Assembly: GCF_004920405.1 (NCBI RefSeq)
Contig: NZ_RFLV01000001.1
Location: forward strand, 1,674,001-1,738,000
Reading direction: 5' to 3'
DNA: 64,000 nucleotides
Source of the DNA: Pseudomonas leptonychotis
GTDB lineage: Bacteria; Pseudomonadota; Gammaproteobacteria; Pseudomonadales; Pseudomonadaceae
Positions within the stretch are counted from its first letter, which is position 1. Each line of letters opens with the position of its first letter. Positions 9,914-20,225 of this stretch are shown in pieces. The notes beneath the pieces were generated by a model that did not search any database, was not told the DNA's origin, and worked only from the letters and a program-made list of their open reading frames with translations. The position numbers and the translations under genes were made by a program.

Positions 9914-11227
9914 TCAGCCGCGTGGGGCGGCAGCGATTTTCATCAGCTTGGCATAGTAGAAGCCGTCGTGGCCGTCGACTTGCGGGAAGAGCTGACGACC
10001 GTGGGTGGTCTTGTGACCGAAGGCACCGGCAATATCCAGCTCACGGGCGCCCGGAGTGCGCGTCAGAAAGGCGGCGATATTCTCGCTGTTCTCTGCCGGC
10101 ATCACCGAGCAGGTGGCGTAGAGCAGGATGCCGCCGACTTCCAGGGTCTGCCACAAGCTATCCAGCAGCTCGCTCTGCAGCTTGGCGAGTGCGGGGATGT
10201 CGTCGGGTTGGCGAGTTAGTTTGATGTCGGGGTGGCGGCGAATCACGCCGGTGGCCGAGCAAGGCGCATCGAGCAGGATGCGCTGGAACGGTTTGCCGTC
10301 CCACCAGGCAGCCAGGTCACGGCCATCGGCGGCGATCAGTTCGGCGTGCAGGCCCAGGCGCTTGAGGTTTTCGCGCACGCGGACCAAGCGTTTTTCTTCC
10401 AGATCCACCGCCACTACGCTTGCCAGTTCGGGCTCGGCTTCGAGTAGGTGGCAAGTCTTACCGCCCGGCGCGGCACAAGCATCCAGCACGCGTTGGCCGG
10501 GGGCCAGATCGAGCAGTTCGGCGGCCAGCTGCGCGGCTTCATCCTGCACGCTGACGCGGCCCTCGGCAAAGCCTGGCAGGGTGGTGACATCGCAGGCTTG
10601 GAGCAGGCGAATACCATCAGCGCTATAGAGGCTGGGCTCGGCCTCGAAGCCGACCCGGCGTAGCTCGGCCAGATAGTCGTCCCGTGTGCTGAGTCGGCGA
10701 TTGACCCGCAGAATCAGTGGTGGGTGGGCGTTGTTGGCGGCGCAAATCGCCTCCCACTGCTCAGGCCACTGAGCTTTCAGAGCCTTTTGCAGCCAGCGTG
10801 GGTGAGCGGTATGCAACACCGGGTCGCGATCCAGGCTGGCGATGATGCTCTCGTTGTCGCGTTGGGCGTTGCGCAGCACGGCGTTGAGCAGGCCTTTAAG
10901 CGAGGGCTTCTTCAATTTATCGACGCAGGCTACGGTTTCGCCGATGGCCGCGTGAGGCGGGATACGCGTGTAGAACAGCTGGTACAGGCCGATCAGCAGC
11001 AGCGCTTCGACATCACGATCGTTAGCCTTGAACGGCTTTTGCAGCAACTTTTCCGCGATCAGGGCCAGGCGCGGTTGCCAGCGTGCGGTGCCGAAGGCCA
11101 GATCCTGAGCCAGACCACGGTCACGCTGCTCGACCTTATCCAGCAGCGGCGGCAGGCTGCTGCCCAGTGAGGCTTTGCCATTGAGGACGACGGCCAGGGC
11201 GCGAGCAGCAGCGAGACGTGGGTTCAT
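9914..11227 (-). CDS. rsmB: 16S rRNA (cytosine-967-C5)-methyltransferase RsmB
   Basis: A 437-residue enzyme that methylates C967 of 16S rRNA. The N-terminal part is a NusB-like RNA-binding domain, and the C-terminal part is a Rossmann methyltransferase. [15 protein letters not shown] is the SAM loop. [19 protein letters not shown] and [16 protein letters not shown] carry the two catalytic cysteines of the m5C family. Its ATG overlaps the fmt stop by four bases, so translation is probably coupled. Confidence 0.96.
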   Translation of the reverse strand: MNPRLAAARALAVVLNGKASLGSSLPPLLDKVEQRDRGLAQDLAFGTARWQPRLALIAEKLLQKPFKANDRDVEALLLIGLYQLFYTRIPPHAAIGETVACVDKLKKPSLKGLLNAVLRNAQRDNESIIASLDRDPVLHTAHPRWLQKALKAQWPEQWEAICAANNAHPPLILRVNRRLSTRDDYLAELRRVGFEAEPSLYSADGIRLLQACDVTTLPGFAEGRVSVQDEAAQLAAELLDLAPGQRVLDACAAPGGKTCHLLEAEPELASVVAVDLEEKRLVRVRENLKRLGLHAELIAADGRDLAAWWDGKPFQRILLDAPCSATGVIRRHPDIKLTRQPDDIPALAKLQSELLDSLWQTLEVGGILLYATCSVMPAENSENIAAFLTRTPGARELDIAGAFGHKTTHGRQLFPQVDGHDGFYYAKLMKIAAAPRG

Positions 11228-12168
11228 TGGCCGAGCACCAGGCCCACGGCGAATTGCTCGCGGCGGCTGTTGTACAGGTCACTGAAGTTCAATGCTTTGC
11301 CGCCGGGCAGCTGCAGGCGAGTCAGGCGCAGCGCGCCGGTGCCGCATGCGACTGTCAGCCCGGACTTGTCGGCGGCGAGAATGCTGCCGGCGGGTCCACT
11401 GCCCTCGCCTAGCTCTGCCGCATGTACTTTCAATGCATCGTCTTTCAGCGTGCTGTGGCAGATCGGCCAGGGATGGAAGGCACGTACTAGGCGCTCCAGC
11501 TCAACGGCCGGGCGGCTCCAGTCGATGCGGGCTTCCTCTTTGTTCAGTTTGTGCGCATAGGTGGCCAGGTTGTCGTCCTGCACCTCGCCTATCAGGGTGC
11601 CAGCGGCTAGACCGCTGATGGCTTCGATCACAGCTTGCGGCCCGAGGCTGGCCAAGCGGTCGTGCAAGCTACCGCCGGTGTCCTCTGCAGCGATTGGGGT
11701 GCTGGCTTTCAATAGCATCGGTCCAGTATCCAGGCCGGCCTCCATCTGCATCACGGTCACACCCGATTCGGCATCTCCTGCTTCAATCGCCCGTTGGATC
11801 GGCGCCGCTCCGCGCCAGCGTGGCAATAGTGAGGCGTGACTGTTGATGCAACCCAAGCGTGGGGTGTCGAGCACCACTTGCGGCAGGATCAAGCCATAGG
11901 CGACGACTACCATCAGGTCAGGCTTGAGCGCTGCTAACTCGGCCTGCGCTGCCGGGTCGCGCAGGGTTTGCGGCTGATACACCGGAATATCGTGTTGCAG
12001 GGCGAGTTGTTTGACCGGGCTGGGCGTGAGCTTTTGCCCGCGACCGGCCGGCCGATCTGGCTGGCTGTACACCGCTACGATCTGGTGGGGTGTGTCGAGC
12101 AGGGCTTTGAGGTGTTCGGCGGCGAATTCCGGAGTGCCGGCAAACACGATACGCAGTGCTTCAGTCAT
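11224..12168 (-). CDS. fmt: methionyl-tRNA formyltransferase
   Basis: A 314-residue enzyme that formylates initiator Met-tRNA with 10-formyl-THF. The N-terminus [15 protein letters not shown], the folate and catalytic region [18 protein letters not shown] (Asn, His) and [17 protein letters not shown] are all present, followed by the OB-like C-terminal tRNA-binding domain. Length is normal. It is downstream of def, with a small terminator-like hairpin between. Confidence 0.97.
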   Translation of the reverse strand: MTEALRIVFAGTPEFAAEHLKALLDTPHQIVAVYSQPDRPAGRGQKLTPSPVKQLALQHDIPVYQPQTLRDPAAQAELAALKPDLMVVVAYGLILPQVVLDTPRLGCINSHASLLPRWRGAAPIQRAIEAGDAESGVTVMQMEAGLDTGPMLLKASTPIAAEDTGGSLHDRLASLGPQAVIEAISGLAAGTLIGEVQDDNLATYAHKLNKEEARIDWSRPAVELERLVRAFHPWPICHSTLKDDALKVHAAELGEGSGPAGSILAADKSGLTVACGTGALRLTRLQLPGGKALNFSDLYNSRREQFAVGLVLGQ

Positions 12169-12185
12169 GGGGGCTCGCTAAAGAA

Positions 12186-12209
12186 AAAGGCTTGCCGTAG
12201 CAAGCCTTT
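12186..12209 (-). terminator. hairpin with U-rich tail between def and fmt
   Basis: AAAGGCTTGC and GCAAGCCTTT form a perfect 10-bp stem with a four-base loop. On the minus strand it is followed by TTCTTTAG. It lies after the def stop and ends just before the fmt start, so it may dampen read-through inside the operon rather than end it. Confidence 0.65.
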
Positions 12210-12221
12210 GAAAGGTGTGGC

Positions 12222-12728
12222 TCAAGCCTGCTGGCGATGTTGCTTTTCCAGCTTCTTCTTGATGCGGTCGCGTTTGAGATTAGACAGGTAATCGACAAAC
12301 AGCTTGCCGTTAAGGTGGTCGCACTCGTGCTGGATGCACACCGCCAGTAGGCCTTCGGCGATCAGCTCATAGGGCTGGCCGTCGCGATCCAGTGCCTTGA
12401 TCCTGACCTTTTGCGGGCGGTCGACGTTCTCGTAGAACCCCGGTACCGACAGGCAACCTTCCTGATATTGGTCCACCTCATCAGTCAGAGGCTCAAACTC
12501 GGGGTTGATAAACACCCGTGGCTCGGACCTGTCTTCCGACAGGTCCATCACCACCAAACGCTTGTGCACGTTGACTTGTGTGGCTGCCAGGCCGATGCCA
12601 GGGGCGTCATACATGGTTTCAAACATGTCATCGATCAGCTGACGCAAGGCGTCGTCGACTACGTCCACCGGCTTAGCGATGGTGCGCAGACGCGGATCGG
12701 GAAATTCGAGGATATTAAGAATCGCCAT
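12222..12728 (-). CDS. def: peptide deformylase
   Basis: A 168-residue metalloenzyme that removes the N-formyl group from nascent proteins. All three motifs are intact: [19 protein letters not shown] and [12 protein letters not shown], giving the Cys, two His and catalytic Glu. It pairs functionally with fmt downstream. It is divergent from tsaP. Confidence 0.97.
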   Translation of the reverse strand: MAILNILEFPDPRLRTIAKPVDVVDDALRQLIDDMFETMYDAPGIGLAATQVNVHKRLVVMDLSEDRSEPRVFINPEFEPLTDEVDQYQEGCLSVPGFYENVDRPQKVRIKALDRDGQPYELIAEGLLAVCIQHECDHLNGKLFVDYLSNLKRDRIKKKLEKQHRQQA

Positions 12729-12880
12729 ATGCGTTTGTGATGCACTTGTGGAATAAAGTCAAAATCCGCTGCTAAGATGATGAGCAGCATTGAAAAACGG
12801 CTTCACGCCGCAGCACGACTGGGTTTTGTCGCGGCGCTAGGGCGCTCTACGTGAAGGCACATAATAAAGGGATTCACCGC

Positions 12881-13906
12881 ATGAGGAAATCACTACTCGC
12901 CCTGCTGCTAATTGCGGCAAGTGGCTTGGCCCAGGCCGCCGTGCAACTCAAGGACGGTCACCCAGACCGTTATACCGTGGTCAAGGGCGATACCCTCTGG
13001 GATATTTCCGGTAAGTTTCTGAGCCAACCGTGGAAGTGGCCTGAGATCTGGCACGCCAATCCACAGGTGGAAAATCCTCACCTGATCTACCCAGGCGACC
13101 AGCTTAGCTTGGTCTATGTCGATGGTCAGCCACGCCTGATGCTCAATCGCGGCGAGTCGCGCGGCACCATCAAGCTGTCGCCGCAGGTACGCAGCACGCC
13201 AATGGCTGAGGCGATTCCGGCGATTCCGCTGGAAGCTATCAACAGCTTTCTGCTGAGCAACCGTATCGTTGATACCCCTGAGCAGTTCCAGGGTGCGCCG
13301 TACATCGTGGCAGGCAATGCTGAGCGCGTGGTCAGTGGCGCCGGCGATCGAGTGTATGCCCGCGGCAGTTTTAATGAATCAGCACCTATTTACGGCATTT
13401 TTCGCCAGGGTAAAACCTACACCGATCCTGATACCCAGGAGTTTCTCGGGATCAACGCCGACGACATTGGTTCGGGCGAGATCGTGGCCGAAGAAGGCGA
13501 TGTCGGCACTATGTTGCTAAGTCGTTCGACTCAAGAGGTTCGCCTTGGCGACCGTCTGTTCGCCACCGAAGAGCGATCGATCAACTCGACCTTTATGCCG
13601 AGTGAGCCGGCTGGTGAGATCAGCGGTGTGATCCTCGATGTGCCGCGCGGCGTGACCCAGATTGGTCAGTTCGACGTGGTAACCATCAACAAGGGCGCCC
13701 GTGACGGTCTGAGTGAAGGTAACGTGTTGGCGATCTACAAGACCGGTGAAACCGTGCGTGACCGCATTTCAGGCGAGTCGGTGAAAATTCCGGACGAGCG
13801 TTCAGGCTTGCTGATGGTGTTCCGCACCTATGACAAGCTCAGCTATGGCCTGGTGTTGGGCGCTTCTCGCTCACTGGCCGTCATGGATAAAGTGCGTAAC
13901 CCGTAA
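12881..13906 (+). CDS. tsaP: LysM-domain protein TsaP (type IV pilus secretin-associated)
   Basis: A 341-residue exported protein. The signal peptide (RKSLLALLLIAASGLAQA) ends near residue 20, followed by one LysM module (YTVVKGDTLWDISGKFL ... NPHLIYPGDQL). The rest resembles FlgT-C-like folds (KGARDGLSEGNVLAIY). The PAO1 homologue PA0020 is TsaP, which anchors the type IV pilus secretin to peptidoglycan. I set the start at ATG 12881 with AAAGGGA upstream; an in-frame upstream GTG would precede the signal peptide. Confidence 0.9.
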   Translation: MRKSLLALLLIAASGLAQAAVQLKDGHPDRYTVVKGDTLWDISGKFLSQPWKWPEIWHANPQVENPHLIYPGDQLSLVYVDGQPRLMLNRGESRGTIKLSPQVRSTPMAEAIPAIPLEAINSFLLSNRIVDTPEQFQGAPYIVAGNAERVVSGAGDRVYARGSFNESAPIYGIFRQGKTYTDPDTQEFLGINADDIGSGEIVAEEGDVGTMLLSRSTQEVRLGDRLFATEERSINSTFMPSEPAGEISGVILDVPRGVTQIGQFDVVTINKGARDGLSEGNVLAIYKTGETVRDRISGESVKIPDERSGLLMVFRTYDKLSYGLVLGASRSLAVMDKVRNP

Positions 13907-13910
13907 CACC

Positions 13911-13938
13911 AAAAAGCCCCGCGAATGCGGGGCTTTTT
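13911..13938 (+). terminator. intrinsic terminator after tsaP
   Basis: AAAAAGCCCCGC and GCGGGGCTTTTT form a perfect stem with a GAAT loop and T tail directly after the tsaP stop. This indicates that dprA has its own promoter. Confidence 0.92.
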
Positions 13939-14064
13939 ATGGCGTCCTGTTTCTGGCTCGCCACCTTGAACCGTCGCGCTGCGACGTTTAAACGAACGGC
14001 CAACATTTTTTGCTACAAGACGCCCCTGTCGCCCACGCGGCGCGACCGATCAAGGATGATCCGG

Positions 14065-15180
14065 ATGTCGCAATCTTCTGCTATTTCTCCTGCCATTTCT
14101 CCAGCTGAACTGGAAGCCCGCCTGCGCCTGCACTGCTTGCCAGAGTTAGGCCCTCGTCGTTTTCGTAAATTGCTCAGTGCTTTCGACAGTGCTTCGGCGG
14201 CGCTTAGTGCACCGGCCAGCGCCTGGCGGTCACTCGGCTTGCCGCAATCTTGCAGTGAGGCGCGCCGCAGTAGCGAAGTCCGTGAGCGCGCGGCTCGCAG
14301 CCTGGCCTGGTTGGAGGGCGATACCCAACATGTGCTGATGTGGGATGACCCTGTTTATCCGGGACTGCTGGGTGAACTGGCGGATGCACCACCGCTGTTA
14401 TTTATCGACGGTGACCCTGCGCTGCTGGAACAGCCACAACTGGCTATGGTTGGCAGCAGGCGTGCCTCACGACCGGGTTTGGATACGGCGCAGAGCTTCG
14501 CGCGCAGCCTGGCCGCTGGCGGATTTGTGATTACCAGCGGATTGGCGTTGGGGATTGATGGCGCGGCGCATCAGGGTGCACTGGACGCGAACGGCAAGAC
14601 GGTAGCGGTGCTCGGCACCGGTTTGCAGTGCTTGTATCCGGCGCGGCACAAAGCGTTGGCGGCAGCGATTGTGGTCAATGGTGGCGCGCTGATTTCCGAG
14701 TTGCCGCTGGATTGCCCGCCTCAGGCGAGTAATTTTCCGCGCCGGAACAGAATCATCAGCGGCCTTTCCGTGGGCGTGCTGGTGGTGGAAGCCAGCCCGT
14801 CTAGCGGCTCCTTGATCACCGCGCGTCTGGCGGCCGAGCAGGGTCGTGAGGTGTATGCGATTCCTGGCTCTATCCACCATCCCGGTGCGCGTGGCTGCCA
14901 CCAGTTGATCCGTGAAGGCGCGACTTTGGTGGAAAGTATCGAAGATATTCTGCAGGCCCTGCGCGGCTGGCAGGTGCAGCCGCCCACAAGCCCCTCGCGC
15001 CAACCAGAGTCGGCCAGCCATCCCTTGTTGGCCTTGCTGCATGCCGCACCGCACAGCAGCGAAGCGCTGGTGGTGGCCAGTGGCTTGCCGTTGGCTGAGG
15101 TGCTGGCGGCGCTGACAGAGCTGGAGCTGGAGGGGCGAGTGGCCTGTGAAAATGGTCGCTGGGTAGGCCGCGCACCTTGA
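14065..15180 (+). CDS. dprA: DNA-processing protein DprA
   Basis: A 371-residue cytoplasmic protein that loads RecA on incoming single-stranded DNA during transformation. The Rossmann core is clear: MVGSRRASRPGLDTAQ, ITSGLALGIDGAAHQGAL, PARHKALA, then NFPRRNRIISGLS and SGSLITARLAAEQGR. The C-terminal ~60 residues look like the winged-helix (DML1-like) domain. ATG 14065 is preceded by AAGGA with good spacing; ATG 14056 overlaps that site and is less likely. Confidence 0.94.
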   Translation: MSQSSAISPAISPAELEARLRLHCLPELGPRRFRKLLSAFDSASAALSAPASAWRSLGLPQSCSEARRSSEVRERAARSLAWLEGDTQHVLMWDDPVYPGLLGELADAPPLLFIDGDPALLEQPQLAMVGSRRASRPGLDTAQSFARSLAAGGFVITSGLALGIDGAAHQGALDANGKTVAVLGTGLQCLYPARHKALAAAIVVNGGALISELPLDCPPQASNFPRRNRIISGLSVGVLVVEASPSSGSLITARLAAEQGREVYAIPGSIHHPGARGCHQLIREGATLVESIEDILQALRGWQVQPPTSPSRQPESASHPLLALLHAAPHSSEALVVASGLPLAEVLAALTELELEGRVACENGRWVGRAP

Positions 15181-15234
15181 ACAGGGCTTTGGCTTGGATA
15201 CACTGCCCGTCAAGTGTTTAGCGGAGAGCAGTGC

Positions 15235-15792
15235 ATGGTCAGCAATTGGCAAATACAACAAGCCGCACAGGTGGTGCGCAGTGGTGGAGTGATTGCCTAT
15301 CCGACCGAAGCGGTATGGGGGCTGGGCTGTGATCCCTGGAATGGCGAGGCGGTGGAGCGCCTGCTGGCACTGAAGGACCGTCCTGTGCACAAGGGGCTGA
15401 TCCTGGTGGCGGCCGAGATCGAGCAGTTCGACTTCCTTCTCGAAGACCTTCCGGAAATCTGGCTGGCGCGTTTGGCTGGCAGCTGGCCGGGCCCCAATAC
15501 CTGGCTGGTGCCGCATCAGAACCGCTTGCCGGAGTGGATCAGCGGCCAATACAGCAGCGTGGCCCTGCGCGTCAGCGACCATCCACAAGTGCGTGCGCTA
15601 TGCCGGTTGACCGGGCCGTTGGTGTCGACCTCGGCCAATCCGGCAGGGCGGCCCTCGGCCCGTTCGCGTCTGCGGGTCGAACAGTACTTCCCCGGTCAGC
15701 TGGATGCTGTGCTGGGCGGGGCCTTGGGTGGACGCAAGAACCCCAGCCTGATTCGCGACTTGATCAGCGGTGATGTGGTCAGGGCGTCGTAG
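15235..15792 (+). CDS. tsaC: threonylcarbamoyl-AMP synthase TsaC
   Basis: A 185-residue YrdC/Sua5-family enzyme that makes threonylcarbamoyl-AMP for the t6A37 modification of tRNAs. The motifs [42 protein letters not shown] and [12 protein letters not shown] are intact. Short length without a Sua5 domain marks it as TsaC. Start ATG 15235 has GGAG upstream; an earlier in-frame ATG at 15214 does not. Confidence 0.94.
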   Translation: MVSNWQIQQAAQVVRSGGVIAYPTEAVWGLGCDPWNGEAVERLLALKDRPVHKGLILVAAEIEQFDFLLEDLPEIWLARLAGSWPGPNTWLVPHQNRLPEWISGQYSSVALRVSDHPQVRALCRLTGPLVSTSANPAGRPSARSRLRVEQYFPGQLDAVLGGALGGRKNPSLIRDLISGDVVRAS

Positions 15793-15807
15793 GTTTCGCT
15801 TCTTCTC

Positions 15808-15865
15808 GTAGCCCGGATGCAATCCGGGGATGGCCGACACGGTCCCCGGATTGCATCCGGGCTAC
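15808..15865. repeat. GTAGCCCGGATGCAATCC-type palindrome
   Basis: Perfect 23-bp inverted arms at 15808-15830 and 15843-15865 are separated by 12 bases, between the convergent ends of tsaC and qor. This sequence type is a widespread dispersed extragenic repeat in Pseudomonas and related bacteria. As RNA it would make a strong hairpin for both converging transcripts. Confidence 0.85.
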
Positions 15866-15871
15866 GTAGTT

Positions 15872-16849
15872 TCAAGGAAGCAGGATGGTCGAACCGGTGG
15901 TTTGCCGGGCACTCAGCGCTGTTTGTGCCTGCGCCGCATCCTTGAGCGCATAACGGTTGCTGATCTCCACCTGCAGCTGACCGCTGCTGATCATGGCAAA
16001 CAGCTCATCCGCCATACTCTGCAGGCGTTCCGGCGTATTGGCATAGCCCGCTAGGGTCGGGCGAGTGACGAACAACGAGCCTTTCTGCGCCAGAAGACCC
16101 AAGTTAACTCCGGTTACCGCGCCGGAAGCATTACCGAAGCTGACCAGTAAACCGCGCGGGGCCACGCACTCCAGCGAGGTTTCCCAGGTGTCCTTGCCGA
16201 CGCCGTCGTAGACCACTGGGCACTTCTGCCCATCGGTCAGTTCCAGCACGCGCTGGGCGACGTTCTCATGGCTGTAGTCGATGGTTGCCCAGGCGCCTTG
16301 TTGCATAGCCCGCGCGGCTTTTTCGGCCGAGCTCACAGTGCCGATCAGTTTGACCCCAAGCGCCTTGGCCCACTGGCAGGCGAGGGAGCCGACACCGCCG
16401 GCGGCGGCGTGAAACAGGATGGTTTCGCCGCCTTGCAGGGAAAAGGTCTGGCGCAACAGGTATTGCACGGTCAGGCCCTTGAGCATGACGGCCGCAGCCT
16501 GTTCGAAACTGATCGCATCCGGCAGTTTCACCAGTTTGTCGGCGGGTAGCACATGCAGCTCGCTGTACGCGCCCAATGGCCCTGTGGCATAAGCCACGCG
16601 ATCACCGACCTGAAAGTGACTAACGGCCGAGCCCACGGCCTCAACGATGCCGGCACCTTCGGTGCCCAGGCTGGATGGCAGCGCCGGCGGTGCGTACAGA
16701 CCGCTGCGGAAATAGGTGTCGATAAAATTCAGGCCGATGGCCTGGTTTTGCACCCGCACTTCATTAGGACCTGGAGCGGCTGGGTTGTAGTCGGTGTATT
16801 CGAGTACTTCCGGGCCGCCGTGACGGTTGAACTGGATACGCATAGCCAT
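15872..16849 (-). CDS. qor: NADPH:quinone reductase (zeta-crystallin type)
   Basis: A 325-residue zinc-free medium-chain dehydrogenase/reductase predicted to reduce quinones with NADPH in the cytoplasm. The N-terminus MAMRIQFNRHGGPEVLEY, the NFIDTYFRSGLY region and the nucleotide fold ILFHAAAGGVGSLACQWAKA are typical of Qor. I set the start at ATG 16849, which has GAGGAA seven bases upstream; the longer frame adds 60 low-quality residues. Position matches PA0023. Confidence 0.93.
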   Translation of the reverse strand: MAMRIQFNRHGGPEVLEYTDYNPAAPGPNEVRVQNQAIGLNFIDTYFRSGLYAPPALPSSLGTEGAGIVEAVGSAVSHFQVGDRVAYATGPLGAYSELHVLPADKLVKLPDAISFEQAAAVMLKGLTVQYLLRQTFSLQGGETILFHAAAGGVGSLACQWAKALGVKLIGTVSSAEKAARAMQQGAWATIDYSHENVAQRVLELTDGQKCPVVYDGVGKDTWETSLECVAPRGLLVSFGNASGAVTGVNLGLLAQKGSLFVTRPTLAGYANTPERLQSMADELFAMISSGQLQVEISNRYALKDAAQAQTALSARQTTGSTILLP

Positions 16850-17087
16850 TTTCAGGTTCCTCGGCGAATGGATGATTGAATCATGCCCGCACGGGCAGAA
16901 AAGTGCCGTTATCCAATCGTCTGCATTGACCGGCGTCAACTGCGGTGTGGCGCTGGCCAAAAAATGGCCGGGAGGCAATTTAACGTTGCGTCGCGACGGC
17001 CCTGGAGGCAGCCATGGATGGCAAACCATAATGTTATGCTTGCCATCGATTTCGCCGCTCAGCCCCTGTGCTGCTGAGCGGTCTTAG

Positions 17088-18023
<936 letters not shown>

Positions 18024-18029
18024 GTCAGG

Positions 18030-18641
18030 GTGGGGCGTTCGCTGCGAATCGGCTGCCTGTTGATCGCCGCACTGTTGCTGGCTGGTTGCGCCACGCCGCC
18101 GCCCCGCGACGTGGGCAACCTGTGCGCGATCTATCGCCAGTACCCGGATTGGTATGAAGAATCGTTGGTGATGGAACGGCAGTGGGGCACGCCCATGCAG
18201 GTGGCCATGGCGGTCATCAAGCAGGAGAGCGGCTACCGCCATGATGCCCTGCCGCCACGCTACTACTTTCTCGGTTTCATTCCCTGGGGACGGGTCAGTT
18301 CAGCCTACGGCTATGCCCAGGCGCAGGACCCGGCCTGGGCTGACTACCAGCGCGCCACCGGCAATGGCGGCTCGCGCAGCAGCTTCGACGACGCCCTGCT
18401 GTTCGTGGGTTGGTACGCCGACGCCAGCCAGCGTGAGCTGGGTATTTCCAAGTGGGACGCTTACAACCAGTACCTGGCCTATCACGAAGGACGTGGTGGC
18501 TATCGCCGCGGCAGCTACAACGGCAAACCCTGGTTGATGCAGGTGGCGCGCAAGGTCGAGCAGCAGGCCAAGGCCTATGGTTGGCAGCTCAAGCAGTGTC
18601 GCGCCGAGCTGGAGGATAATCGCAGCTGGTGGCCGTTCTAG
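18030..18641 (+). CDS. putative lytic transglycosylase-like lipoprotein
   Basis: A 203-residue exported lipoprotein: signal IGCLLIAALLLAGC with lipobox LAGC near residue 19, then a Pro-rich tether. The body shows an SLT-like pattern: MAVIKQESGYRH (candidate catalytic Glu), SSAYGYAQ, and AYHEGRGGYRR in place of the usual AYNxG. It may cleave peptidoglycan glycan strands at the outer membrane. The start is GTG 18030, six bases after hemF. PAO1, as I recall it, has hemF and aroE adjacent, so this gene looks like an insertion or a lineage difference. Confidence 0.72.
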   Translation: MGRSLRIGCLLIAALLLAGCATPPPRDVGNLCAIYRQYPDWYEESLVMERQWGTPMQVAMAVIKQESGYRHDALPPRYYFLGFIPWGRVSSAYGYAQAQDPAWADYQRATGNGGSRSSFDDALLFVGWYADASQRELGISKWDAYNQYLAYHEGRGGYRRGSYNGKPWLMQVARKVEQQAKAYGWQLKQCRAELEDNRSWWPF

Positions 18642-18669
18642 GTCGCCGACTTATTTCTGAGGAGTGTTC

Positions 18670-19494
18670 ATGGACCGCTACGGCGTTTTCGGCAACCCCA
18701 TCGGCCACAGCAAGTCGCCGCTGATTCATCGTTTGTTTGCCGAGCAGACGGGTGAGCAGCTGAGTTATGAAGCCTTGCTGGCACCGCTGGAGGACTTCCC
18801 CGGTTTTGCCCAGGCGTTTTTCGTCGAAGGTCGGGGCGCCAATGTCACCGTGCCGTTCAAGGAGCAGGCGTTTGCCCTGGCCGACAGCTTGAGTGCCCGC
18901 GCCCAACGCGCGGGTGCGGTGAACACCTTGAAGAAGCTGGCGGATGGCAGCCTGCTGGGTGACAACACCGACGGCGCCGGCTTGGTGCGTGATCTGACGG
19001 TAAATGCCGGCGTGACACTCAAGGGCAAACGCATCCTCCTGCTCGGTGCAGGTGGCGCCGTACGGGGTGTGCTCGAACCGTTGTTGGCCGAGCAACCGGC
19101 GGCACTGGTGATTGCCAACCGTACGGTGGAAAAAGCCGAACAGCTGGCCCGCGAATTCGCCGATCTCGGCCCGGTGGTTGCTAGCGGTTATGACTGGATC
19201 GATGCGCCGGTGGACATCATCATCAACGGCACTTCGGCCAGCCTGGCCGGTGCTGTACCGCCGATTGCGCCGAGCCTGATTCAGCCGGCTCACACGGTCT
19301 GCTACGACATGATGTATGGCAAGGAACCGACGGCGTTCAACTGCTGGGCGGCCGAGCATGGCGCGGTGCGCACGCTGGATGGTTTGGGCATGTTGGTCGA
19401 GCAGGCGGCCGAAGCCTTTGCCCTGTGGCGCGATGTGCGCCCCGACAGCGCGCCGGTGCTGGCCGAGCTGCGCCGTCTATTGGCTGCGGGTTAA
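18670..19494 (+). CDS. aroE: shikimate dehydrogenase
   Basis: A 274-residue NADPH enzyme reducing 3-dehydroshikimate to shikimate in aromatic amino acid synthesis. [14 protein letters not shown] binds substrate, [10 protein letters not shown] carries the catalytic Lys, [13 protein letters not shown] the partner Asp, and [16 protein letters not shown] is the NADP loop. ATG 18670 follows GAGGAGTG. Length is normal. Confidence 0.97.
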   Translation: MDRYGVFGNPIGHSKSPLIHRLFAEQTGEQLSYEALLAPLEDFPGFAQAFFVEGRGANVTVPFKEQAFALADSLSARAQRAGAVNTLKKLADGSLLGDNTDGAGLVRDLTVNAGVTLKGKRILLLGAGGAVRGVLEPLLAEQPAALVIANRTVEKAEQLAREFADLGPVVASGYDWIDAPVDIIINGTSASLAGAVPPIAPSLIQPAHTVCYDMMYGKEPTAFNCWAAEHGAVRTLDGLGMLVEQAAEAFALWRDVRPDSAPVLAELRRLLAAG

Positions 19495-19500
19495 GCGCCT

Positions 19501-20127
19501 GTGCGATTAAGCCCGGAGACGTTGGCGCACATCAGTGCGTTGACGGTGCAGCACTATCAAGACTGCGCCGAAGACTTTCGTGATGGCACCCGTGATCACG
19601 ATGTCAGCCAGAACATTGCCGCCCTGCTCGCGCCTATTCAGGCGACTGCGCCCTTCCAGATTCTTGATTTCGGTTGTGGCCCGGGCCGCGATTTGCGCAC
19701 CTTCAAGGCCATGGGTCACACCGCGGTGGGTCTGGATGGTTGCGCGCGCTTTGTCGAGATGGCACGCACCGACAGCGGCTGCGAAGCCTGGCAGCAGGAT
19801 TTTCTTGCTCTCGATCTGCCACCTGAGCGCTTCGACGGTGTATTTGCCAATGCCGTGCTGTTTCATATTCCCAGCCAGGAACTGCCACGGGTGTTGGCGC
19901 AGCTGCATGCCTGCCTGAAACCGGGTGGCGTGCTGTTCAGCTCCAACCCGCGTGGTGAAAACCAGGAAGGCTGGAATGGCGACCGTTATGGCGCCTATTA
20001 CGACCTGGCCAACTGGCGTGTGTTGCTTAACGCCGCCGGGTTTAGCGAGCTGCAGCATTACTACCGCCCGGCGGGCTTACCGCGTGAGCAGCAGCCTTGG
20101 TTGGCCAGTGTATGGCGCCGGCTCTGA
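19501..20127 (+). CDS. class I SAM-dependent methyltransferase
   Basis: A 208-residue soluble methyltransferase. ILDFGCGPGRDLRTFKAMG is motif I, AVGLDGCARFVEMA motif II, and FDGVFANAVLFHIP with LKPGGVLFSSNPRG are the post motifs. The start is GTG 19501, six bases after the aroE stop, so it is probably the last gene of the hemF run. The substrate is unknown. A YgfB/UbiG-type small molecule role is possible but unsupported. Confidence 0.85.
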   Translation: MRLSPETLAHISALTVQHYQDCAEDFRDGTRDHDVSQNIAALLAPIQATAPFQILDFGCGPGRDLRTFKAMGHTAVGLDGCARFVEMARTDSGCEAWQQDFLALDLPPERFDGVFANAVLFHIPSQELPRVLAQLHACLKPGGVLFSSNPRGENQEGWNGDRYGAYYDLANWRVLLNAAGFSELQHYYRPAGLPREQQPWLASVWRRL

Positions 20128-20160
20128 CGCCTTAGCATTTAGCCTGGATTAGCGCAGTCC

Positions 20161-20225
20161 GTAGGATGGACGTCGCTTTTCACGTCCACCGCAATGGTGG
20201 ATCGATGAAGCGTGATCCACCCTAC
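20161..20225. repeat. compound palindromic intergenic repeat
   Basis: The outer arms are GTAGGaTGGa and tCCACCCTAC. Inside are two small hairpins, GGACGT/ACGTCC and GGTGGATC/GATCCACC. It lies between the convergent ends of the methyltransferase and nitrate reductase genes, the same setting as the palindrome at 15808. It belongs to the dispersed GTAGGGTGGATCA-type repeats of Pseudomonas. Confidence 0.75.
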
